A program made the position numbers and the translations under genes. Shown one piece after another: positions 7,350 to 12,154 of a DNA stretch of 12,154 nt; the stretch's first letter is position 1, and each line of letters starts with the position of its first letter. This DNA is from CAKSQF01 sp051868045 (GTDB taxonomy: Bacteria > Bacillota > Clostridia > Oscillospirales > CAG-272). The notes beneath the pieces are model-generated. The model had not been told where the DNA came from. It did not search any database and saw only the letters and a list, made by a program, of their open reading frames with translations. Location: the NCBI GenBank assembly GCA_051868045.1, contig JBJDZN010000005.1, positions 1-12,154 of the forward strand, in the 5' to 3' direction.

Positions 7350-7676
7350 ATGATTGAATGGAGCATTTTGTCAGATACTGCTATCTTTTATATCAGTGCG
7401 CTTCTTGCGGTGCTGATCGGTCACTTACAATTCCATATCTGCCGCAAATCGGGAAAAATCCTTTCAAAGCTGGCTATTCCTGCAGCGATCCTTCTGATGT
7501 TCGCTCTTGTCCTTTTGCTGTTGCTCCCCTCATCAGGCACTTGGGGCGCGCTCCTGATCGGATTTGATGCCATCTTCTTCGGCGAGATGCTGTTTGCCGA
7601 CCTTTTGGGCTGGCTCGCCTATCTGATCGGTAAAACGGTAAATGCGACACAAAAACAGCGGTCAGGCACCCCGTAA
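7350..7676 (+). CDS. Small multi-pass membrane protein, second of a tandem pair
   Basis: This 108-residue protein has about three hydrophobic segments, near residues 8-26, 42-60 and 66-95. The ATG at 7350 lies 10 nt after AAGGAGG and gives a protein collinear with its neighbour; the open frame extends further upstream but overlaps the preceding gene. Shared features with the preceding gene are GHLQ (24-27), IC (30-31) with following basic residues, KLxxP (40-44), Asp73, and a C-terminal D-x-x-x-WLA-x-x-x-x-KT. This points to an old tandem duplication, probably followed by divergence, perhaps into a hetero-oligomer. No known family is recognised and no enzyme motif is visible. A terminator-like hairpin follows within 10 bp. 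Confidence 0.75.
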   Translation: MIEWSILSDTAIFYISALLAVLIGHLQFHICRKSGKILSKLAIPAAILLMFALVLLLLLPSSGTWGALLIGFDAIFFGEMLFADLLGWLAYLIGKTVNATQKQRSGTP

Positions 7677-7684
7677 AACCAACG

Positions 7685-7722
7685 CTCCTCCCACAGACGG
7701 GTAAAACCGTCTGCGGGAGGAG
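7685..7722 (+). terminator. Terminator-like hairpin after the membrane pair
   Basis: CTCCTCCC-A-CAGACGG and CCGTCTG-C-GGGAGGAG form a 16-bp stem with one A/C mismatch and a GTAAAA loop, 8 bp after the stop at 7676. The following T-rich tract is short (ATTCT), and there is also a TTTT on the opposite strand beyond the stem. It could act in both directions. Confidence 0.65.
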
Positions 7723-7793
7723 ATTCTGATATGCTGCTTTAGGTACGGGGTTATACAACAAGCGGACTCATCCTTGTCCTCTCACATACATCA

Positions 7794-7830
7794 AATATCG
7801 GAGGGGTCTTTACAGAACCGCTCCGATATT
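7794..7830. repeat. Perfect 10-bp inverted repeat
   Basis: AATATCGGAG and CTCCGATATT are exact inverted arms around 17 nt, with an extra GGT/ACC pairing inside. It sits between the converging membrane-protein and dismutase genes. Neither side has a T-tract, so it is not a typical terminator; it may be a structural repeat or a mobile-element remnant. Confidence 0.35.
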
Positions 7831-7890
7831 ATCCCCATTCTCTATTGTCCGTCAGCTTGTTTCAAACGCAATGGCATTCAGAGAAAATGT

Positions 7891-7927
7891 CGGATGGCGT
7901 CACCCCGCCTCGATGACGCCGCATCCG
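7891..7927 (-). terminator. Possible terminator overlapping the sodC stop
   Basis: CGGATGGCGTC pairs with GACGCCGCATCCG, leaving a 2-nt bulge. On the minus strand ACATTTTCTC follows the stem. The upstream arm lies within the last codons of the dismutase gene and the loop spans the stop region. The short T-tract makes it a moderate candidate. Confidence 0.45.
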
Positions 7928-8349
7928 ATCCGCACACCGGAGCCGCCCGAGGGCTGAGTGGTGAAATCGTCACGGTCCAGATGCACCACCACCGTCCTGC
8001 CAACGATCTCCTGCACCGTAAATCGGTCGGTCAGCACAGACAGATAGGCATATCCGTCGGCGTTGAGAAGAGGCGGCAGATCACCGGCATGGTAGGGATG
8101 CTCCCGATTTTGAGGATTATAATGCCCGCCCGCCGATTCAAAGGGATTTTCAGAGTCGTCTGTACACTGATCCCCTTCATGGATATGGAATCCGAAAAAA
8201 CCGTCGTCCGTGGGCAGATTGTGAATTTCGGCAGTCACAAGGACGCCCATCCGCATCTGACGGAACCGAACGGTTCCGTACAGATCGGGATAGGCAGAGG
8301 ATCCTGCGATGATTGCCGTGGCTGTTTGCCGATCTTTGCTGACATACAT
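7900..8349 (-). CDS. sodC: Cu/Zn superoxide dismutase (SodC family), no signal peptide
   Basis: This family converts superoxide to O2 and H2O2 with a Cu/Zn centre. The start at 8349 follows GGGAGG with an 8-nt gap and gives 149 residues, the usual single-domain length. All metal ligands appear present. By motif spacing the copper ligands are H55, H57, H76 and H123, and the zinc ligands are H76 (bridging), H84, H87 and D90. The disulphide pair is C62/C143, and the substrate-guiding Arg is R140 in GVRIGCGVI. No signal peptide or lipobox is visible, so it would be cytoplasmic, whereas many bacterial SodC proteins are exported. The frame stays open to an ATG at 8478, which would add 43 residues that do not look like a signal peptide. 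It stands alone between unrelated genes. An active enzyme is likely; copper supply in an anaerobe is an open question. Confidence 0.9.
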   Translation of the reverse strand: MYVSKDRQTATAIIAGSSAYPDLYGTVRFRQMRMGVLVTAEIHNLPTDDGFFGFHIHEGDQCTDDSENPFESAGGHYNPQNREHPYHAGDLPPLLNADGYAYLSVLTDRFTVQEIVGRTVVVHLDRDDFTTQPSGGSGVRIGCGVIEAG

Positions 8350-8485
8350 TATGATTGCCTCCCGCAGTCTGTATTGATTGCCATTTTCCACCCCGATCTG
8401 ACCGTATTTCGGTCGCCGGGGGATTACTATATTCATATGCCGGATGCGCTGAAAGCGTGCGGTTCCCAAATACGACATGCCAGTA

Positions 8486-8513
8486 TTTATATATGGGTAT
8501 GTAAATTTTGCAA
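8486..8513 (-). promoter_or_regulatory. Promoter candidate for sodC
   Basis: On the minus strand TTGCAA (8513-8508), a 16-bp spacer and TATAAA (8491-8486) give a fair sigma-A promoter. The predicted start is near 8479, so the leader to the preferred sodC start would be about 130 nt. The in-frame ATG at 8478 falls at the predicted transcription start, which would make a leaderless alternative. Confidence 0.5.
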
Positions 8514-8686
8514 TATGAAAAGTAAGGATAAATGATATTGTAAAAGAATGTGTACGCTGCTGTTATTTGTCTAAAAGTTTTCGCCCGCCGAGGAGCAGTG
8601 CCGCTAACGAGAAACCTTACTGTTGTATCAATAATATGGAACCATTTCCCGTCTGACGCTGAGAAATTGAATTGAATCATTTTTCC

Positions 8687-8710
8687 GCCTTTCTTTACGA
8701 GAAGAAAGGC
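8687..8710. repeat. Hairpin 1 (9-bp stem)
   Basis: GCCTTTCTT and AAGAAAGGC are perfect inverted arms around a 6-nt loop. It is directly followed by TCCTAA (8711-8716), which can compete with the second hairpin. Confidence 0.6.
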
Positions 8711-8723
8711 TCCTAAAGACTTG

Positions 8724-8758
8724 CTTAGGAGGAAGAACCGATGGTTCTTCCTCCTAAG
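8724..8758. repeat. Hairpin 2 (perfect 16-bp stem, 3-nt loop)
   Basis: CTTAGGAGGAAGAACC (8724-8739) and its exact complement (8743-8758) surround the loop GAT. TTAGGA at 8725-8730 can pair instead with TCCTAA at 8711-8716, giving two mutually exclusive folds. No T-tract follows on the plus strand. It may be a repeat element, a terminator for either direction, or a leader structure. It lies upstream of the promoter at 8884, so it is not in that operon's transcript. Confidence 0.7.
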
Positions 8759-8883
8759 AATCCCCCTATCTCCGGAAAGCGGCTTCGCTGCAAGTTGGGC
8801 TGAAGCAATGTCTTGCACTTTCTTTCCAACACCTTTTTCTGCCCAAGTCATGGAGGCTTTTATAATATTCTTTCATTTTCCTC

Positions 8884-8912
8884 TTGACAGAGGAATAAAA
8901 ATGTGCTATACT
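8884..8912 (+). promoter_or_regulatory. Sigma-A promoter of the regulator-transporter operon
   Basis: TTGACA (8884-8889), a 17-bp spacer and TATACT (8907-8912) form a near-consensus promoter, with transcription expected near 8919, about 29 nt before the regulator's ATG. No clear Crp-type palindrome (TGTGA-N6-TCACA) overlaps it. Confidence 0.85.
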
Positions 8913-8947
8913 GCAAACTGTATCAAATGAGACAAATCAGGAGAGCC

Positions 8948-9610
8948 ATGAAAACCGTTAAGCGACTGAACGAATTTCCAATCTTCTCTGTCCTTAGTGA
9001 CGAGGCGTGTGAAAAACTGCTTGAACAAGGAAAAATCCGGGAGCAATTCTTTGCGGAATCCCAGAGCATCCGTGAGCGGGCGGTCTACTGCGTCCTGTCG
9101 GGGACTGCCGCCGTCTATTCGGCGGACGAAGCGCATCCCCTTCTGCTTCGTTATCTGAAGCCGGGAGACATTTTCGGAGTTGCCACTCTGTACGCAGGGG
9201 ATGACAAAATCAGCCGGATTGAGGCAAAGAACAATGTGAAGCTGCTGTCTGTCCCGAAATCGGTCATTCACGAGCTGTTGACCACCGACGAGGACTTTCT
9301 GACCGCCTATCTTGCCTTTCTGTCCGATCGGATCGCCTTTTTAAACGGAAAGATTTCCTGCATCGGAGCCGGATCTGCCGAGAGAAAGCTCGCCGCATGG
9401 CTGACCGGTCACTCTGAATCGGATGATTTCGATCTTCCCGTCAGCATCAGCGATCTGGCAAGATTGCTGGACTTGGGGCGTGCCTCCCTCTACCGTGCCT
9501 TTGACGCTCTGATTGACCGGGGCTGCATCGTCAAAAACGGAAGTCATATCACCATCCTGAACCGTCTTGCACTGCAAACTGTCCCTGATACAGAAAGGAA
9601 TTCCCTATGA
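8948..9610 (+). CDS. Crp/Fnr-family transcriptional regulator
   Basis: This is a 220-residue protein, the usual Crp/Fnr length. An N-terminal cyclic-nucleotide-binding-like beta barrel covers about 15-110, with GTAAVYSAD, LKPGDIFGVATLY and IEAKNNVKLLSVP. A dimer helix follows at about 112-140, then a C-terminal winged helix-turn-helix at about 165-205 (SISDLARLLDLGRASLYRAFDAL, then the wing KNGSHITIL). The four cysteines (21, 48, 138, 193) do not form Fnr's N-terminal Fe-S arrangement, so an oxygen-sensing cluster is not supported. The cAMP-contact residues of Crp are also not evident, so the effector is unknown. The ATG at 8948 follows AGGAG closely; the upstream in-frame ATG at 8927 has no ribosome binding site. 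It is first in the operon, and its stop overlaps the next start (ATGA). It probably regulates its own operon. Confidence 0.88.
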   Translation: MKTVKRLNEFPIFSVLSDEACEKLLEQGKIREQFFAESQSIRERAVYCVLSGTAAVYSADEAHPLLLRYLKPGDIFGVATLYAGDDKISRIEAKNNVKLLSVPKSVIHELLTTDEDFLTAYLAFLSDRIAFLNGKISCIGAGSAERKLAAWLTGHSESDDFDLPVSISDLARLLDLGRASLYRAFDALIDRGCIVKNGSHITILNRLALQTVPDTERNSL

Positions 9611-10650
9611 AAAATCTTTTTTTGAAATCGCTGTCCGCCCTTCTTCTGATCTCCACTCTTCTTATCACCCTGATCTCCTGCTCCGGCACTCCTGAAACGA
9701 CGACAGCCCAATCCACCGATAGCAGTGTCTCCACCGATCAGACTCCCGCCCTTGACACCGATTTGCAGATCCGAGTTGCCGTACTGTCCGGTGCTACCGG
9801 TTACGGAGCCGTCAAGCTGATGAATGATGCCGAAAACAAGACGACGGCTCTGAACTATCAGATCAATGCTGAAGCCTCTGCAAAGGTGATTCAGGACAGT
9901 CTGATCGCAGATCAGTTGGATCTTGCGGCACTGCCCACCAACAAAGCGGCTTTGATCGCCAATACCACCGACGGGGACATTCAGGTTGTTGCCGTCAACA
10001 CCCTTGGCGTTATGTATCTTGTCACCACCGACGGCAGCACAATCTCCACCTTTGAGGAGCTTCGGGGCAAGACGGTCGGCATTCCCGAGGAACCGTCCTA
10101 TATTCTGAAGGCTCTCTGCGAGGCAAACGGTCTGATCGACGGCACCGATCTGACCATCAGCACCTACGCAACCCCCGGCGATCTGGTTACCGCCGTTGTC
10201 TCCGGTCAGGTTACCACTGCCGTCCTGCCTGAGCCTCTGCTTTCCACCGCCATGAGCAAGAAGGACACCATCCGGATCTCCATGAACCTGACCGAGCAGT
10301 GGGAAAACATCTACACCGGCGGCAAACTCATGCAGGGCTGCATCGTTGTCCGCACCGAATGGGCAGAAGCTCATCCTGCCGAACTGGCGAAATTCCTTGA
10401 GGAATACAAGGCATCGGTCGAATTCGTCATTTCCTCCCCTGCCGAGGCGGCTCCCATGGTGGAAACCTACTTCGGTACTGCCGCCGCAGTTGCCGAGAAG
10501 GCGATTCCCCGTTGCAATCTGACCTATCTCGACGGAGAAGAGATGAAAGCCCAGCTTCAGAAGCTGTATGACGTGTTGATCGGCATTCCCTCTGCAAGCA
10601 TCGGTGACAAGGTTCCCGATGATTCCTTCTACTACACCAAAAAGGCATGA
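9607..10650 (+). CDS. ABC transporter substrate-binding lipoprotein (SsuA/THI5/NMT1-like)
   Basis: This 347-residue lipoprotein has lipobox LISC with Cys25 and a Thr/Ser linker to about residue 50. The following periplasmic-binding-type fold has VAVLSGATGYGAVKLM (58-72), LDLAALPTN (105-112), ELRGKTVGIP (151-160), VVSGQVTTAVLPEP (197-210) and CIVVRTEWAEAHPAEL. This pattern places it with the cluster that binds sulfonates, nitrate or thiamine precursors, and with related uncharacterised clostridial binding proteins. The ligand cannot be assigned from sequence. The start is preceded by AAAGGAA and overlaps the regulator's stop. Its own stop overlaps the permease start. It delivers substrate from outside the membrane to the permease encoded next. 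Confidence 0.9.
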   Translation: MKNLFLKSLSALLLISTLLITLISCSGTPETTTAQSTDSSVSTDQTPALDTDLQIRVAVLSGATGYGAVKLMNDAENKTTALNYQINAEASAKVIQDSLIADQLDLAALPTNKAALIANTTDGDIQVVAVNTLGVMYLVTTDGSTISTFEELRGKTVGIPEEPSYILKALCEANGLIDGTDLTISTYATPGDLVTAVVSGQVTTAVLPEPLLSTAMSKKDTIRISMNLTEQWENIYTGGKLMQGCIVVRTEWAEAHPAELAKFLEEYKASVEFVISSPAEAAPMVETYFGTAAAVAEKAIPRCNLTYLDGEEMKAQLQKLYDVLIGIPSASIGDKVPDDSFYYTKKA

Positions 10651-11435
10651 AAAACGGCAATAAGCATTGGATAAAAGCGGCAAAATACCTGTTTGCCGCC
10701 GTATTCTGGATTGCCCTCTGGCAGATTGTCGCCATGGTCGTAGGGAAAGAACTTCTCTTCCCCTCTCCCATGGCGACCCTTCGGGCATTTCTTGACCTCT
10801 GCAAAACCTCCAACTTCTGGCTCACCGTTGGAATCTCCTTCAAGCGAATCTTTATCGGCATCCTGATTTCGATGGCAATGGGCATTTTCGGAGGCATTCT
10901 GACGGGAATCGTCCCCTTTTTCAGAATCCTTTTTGAGCCGATCCTCTCCATCATCCGATCCACTCCGGTGGCATCCTTCATTGTTTTGCTGGTGCTTTGG
11001 ATGAGTCGGGACAGCGTTCCCACGGTGATCTCGGTTCTGATGGTTCTGCCCGTTGTCTGGGCAAACGTACAGGAGGGCATCCTGCGCACCGACAGAGAGC
11101 TTCTGGAAATGGCAAAGGTCTTCCGTCTGCCTCCGTATAAAAAGTTCATCGGCATCTATCTGCCGTCGGTGTCCCCCTATCTGGCATCCGCCGCCCGATC
11201 GTCGCTGGGCATGGCGTGGAAGGCGGGGATTGCGGCGGAAGTCATCGTTCTACCCCTCTGCTCCATCGGACGGCAGCTTTACTATGCCTCCAACAATCTG
11301 GAGACCGCCCGGATGTTCGCCTGGACTGCCACCGTGATTCTGCTCAGTATGTTGGTGGACATTCTCATGTCCCATCTGCTGAAAAGATGGGAAGACGGGG
11401 CAAGTTCCATGGTCAAAGGAGGGAAATCCACATGA
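10647..11435 (+). CDS. ABC transporter permease (SsuC/TauC-like)
   Basis: This 262-residue integral membrane protein has about six hydrophobic segments, near 11-32, 66-90, 98-119, 124-145, 180-205 and 226-246. The cytoplasmic coupling loop (EAA motif) is at 151-173, with ELLEMAKVFR and IGIYLP; the usual Gly of the motif is replaced by Arg160. The AARSSLGMAWKAGIAAEVI segment is typical of the sulfonate/nitrate/taurine permease family. It presumably forms a homodimeric channel with the ATPase encoded downstream. The ATG overlaps the binding protein's TGA, and its stop overlaps the ATPase start. Confidence 0.92.
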   Translation: MKNGNKHWIKAAKYLFAAVFWIALWQIVAMVVGKELLFPSPMATLRAFLDLCKTSNFWLTVGISFKRIFIGILISMAMGIFGGILTGIVPFFRILFEPILSIIRSTPVASFIVLLVLWMSRDSVPTVISVLMVLPVVWANVQEGILRTDRELLEMAKVFRLPPYKKFIGIYLPSVSPYLASAARSSLGMAWKAGIAAEVIVLPLCSIGRQLYYASNNLETARMFAWTATVILLSMLVDILMSHLLKRWEDGASSMVKGGKST

Positions 11436-12019
11436 CGGAAGTCCAAAACGTCACTTTTTCTTATGGTGAAAAGATCATTTTCCGAAATTTTTCCCATATT
11501 TTCGCCGAGAATCGGATCACCGCTCTCATGGGACCCTCCGGCGTGGGCAAAACCACCCTGCTTCGGCTGATTTCGGGGCTTTTGGTTGCCGATTCCGGGC
11601 GAATTCAGACCGACTCGCCCTTCTCCATGCTCTTTCAGGAGCCGAGGTTGTGTCCCCGGATGAGCATTTCCGACAACCTTCGTCTGGTACTTGGGGGAAA
11701 GGAAGCCCTCCCTATGGCACGGAAGTGGCTGGAGCGGGTTCATCTGGAATCGGATGCGGATCGCCGCCCCCGGGAGCTATCCGGCGGAATGCTTCAGCGT
11801 GCCGCACTGGCGAGAACCCTTGCCTATGCCGAGCATACGGACTGTCGGCTGGTTTTACTGGACGAGCCCTTCAAGGGGCTGGATGTGGATCTGCACGACG
11901 AAATGCTGTCTTTGATCAAAACCGCCACAGCAGGCAGAACGGTCATTCTGGTGACCCACGATCCGGGGGACTCGGAGCGGCTTGCGGACGAGGTGCTGAA
12001 TCTGGAAGCAGTGAAATAA
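11432..12019 (+). CDS. ABC transporter ATP-binding protein (SsuB/TauB-like)
   Basis: This 195-residue nucleotide-binding protein powers the transporter. All core motifs are intact: Walker A GPSGVGKT (34-41), Q-loop Gln69 in LFQEPRL, signature LSGGM (116-120), Walker B LVLLDE (140-145) and switch His176 in VTHD. At 195 residues it is shorter than the usual 240-260, because it ends soon after the H-loop without a C-terminal extension. The start follows AAAGGAGGG and overlaps the permease stop (ATGA). A terminator follows 46 bp later, closing the operon. Confidence 0.92.
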   Translation: MTEVQNVTFSYGEKIIFRNFSHIFAENRITALMGPSGVGKTTLLRLISGLLVADSGRIQTDSPFSMLFQEPRLCPRMSISDNLRLVLGGKEALPMARKWLERVHLESDADRRPRELSGGMLQRAALARTLAYAEHTDCRLVLLDEPFKGLDVDLHDEMLSLIKTATAGRTVILVTHDPGDSERLADEVLNLEAVK

Positions 12020-12035
12020 CCTCTACATCAAAACC

Positions 12036-12154
12036 AAAAGGGGCTGTAAAAAAGTCCCACAAAGAAGCAGAGACAACGATCGGTCGAAGTCTCTGCTATT
12101 TTGTAAGTGAGAGAAAATCGGTAAAAATCGCAGAATTTTGGGTACAGAAATCCC
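12036..12154. mobile_element. Possible end of an insertion element (cut by window edge)
   Basis: AAAAGGGGCTGTAAAAAAGT at 12036-12055, followed by CCC and then a hairpin, resembles terminal sequences of some Firmicutes insertion sequences, which often begin GGGGCTGT and carry a hairpin near the end. No transposase reading frame is visible before the window stops, and no second copy of the terminus occurs inside the window. This is weakly supported. Confidence 0.25.
12066..12103 (+). terminator. Intrinsic terminator of the transporter operon
   Basis: AGCAGAGAC and GTCTCTGCT form a perfect 9-bp stem around a 14-nt loop, followed by ATTTTG. It lies 46 bp after the ATPase stop. It may belong to an adjacent mobile element rather than the operon. 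Confidence 0.65.

Larger units (their letters stand above)
8514..8883. other. Intergenic region with strong hairpins and no convincing gene
   Basis: About 370 bases lie between the divergent sodC and Crp/Fnr promoters. Open frames on both strands here lack good starts and give low-complexity basic translations. The hairpins at 8687-8710 and 8724-8758 are the main content. The rest looks like eroded sequence, possibly a non-autonomous repeat. Confidence 0.5.

Noticed and set aside
8721..8930. Plus-strand open frame of 69 codons before the regulator
   Set aside because: It starts inside the hairpin without a ribosome binding site, gives a low-complexity basic translation and crosses the operon promoter.
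8910..9582. 12-bp direct repeat ACTGCAAACTGT at 8910-8921 and 9571-9582, near the operon promoter and before the binding-protein start
   Set aside because: Exact 12-bp matches are expected by chance a few times in a window of this size, and the copies are not palindromic as a Crp-type site should be.
8880..9606. Oxygen-sensing Fnr-type Fe-S regulator
   Set aside because: The protein's cysteines are scattered (21, 48, 138, 193) and do not form the N-terminal cluster required for an Fnr iron-sulfur centre.
9544..10788. 414-codon minus-strand open frame over the substrate-binding protein gene
   Set aside because: The plus strand has the lipobox, binding-protein motifs and overlap-linked operon; the antisense frame is Gly/Asp-rich noise.

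Overview
The window looks like chromosome from an anaerobic, low-to-mid GC Firmicute, most likely a Clostridia gut lineage (Oscillospirales/Ruminococcaceae-like). The reasons are a group-B-type monomeric [FeFe]-hydrogenase, many lipoprotein signal peptides, strong AGGAGG-type ribosome binding sites, sigma-A promoters with 16-17 bp spacing, and intrinsic-terminator-like hairpins. This placement is inferred from gene families; there is no rRNA or other taxonomic marker in the window.

Layout. Positions 1-3111 (minus strand) hold a two-gene operon of secreted lipoproteins. The first is a 364-residue lipoprotein with one F5/8C (discoidin-like) domain. The second overlaps it by ATGA and is a larger lipoprotein with two discoidin-like domains leading into a GH130-like glycosidase/phosphorylase domain that is cut by the window edge. 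A promoter and a perfect 14-bp palindrome precede the pair. Positions 3238-4716 (minus) hold the hydrogenase with its own terminator. Positions 4717-5003 are AT-rich and intergenic. Positions 4974-6032 (plus) are a decayed locus: a near-consensus promoter and a Shine-Dalgarno-like stretch lead not into a start codon but into three gene remnants in three different frames (Rhs/wall-protein-like, CHAT/caspase-like, and the tail of an unknown protein).

Positions 6134-7722 (plus) hold a small lipoprotein of unknown function and two tandem, mutually related small membrane proteins, closed by a terminator-like hairpin. Positions 7891-8513 (minus) hold a Cu/Zn superoxide dismutase lacking a signal peptide. 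Positions 8514-8883 have no convincing gene but contain two strong hairpins, one of which could refold.

Positions 8884-12103 (plus) form a compact operon: a Crp/Fnr-family regulator, a lipoprotein substrate-binding protein of the SsuA/THI5/NMT1 type, its permease and its ATPase. All three junctions are 4-bp ATGA overlaps, behind a TTGACA-17-TATACT promoter, with a terminator at the end. The regulator probably controls uptake of whatever the transporter carries; the substrate cannot be read from sequence. The last 120 bases resemble the end of an insertion element, but this is weak.

No tRNA, rRNA, CRISPR array or complete transposase was recognised. The most unusual pieces are the promoter-bearing composite pseudogene, the tandem membrane paralogues, the refoldable hairpins near 8700, and the regulator-transporter operon of unknown substrate.
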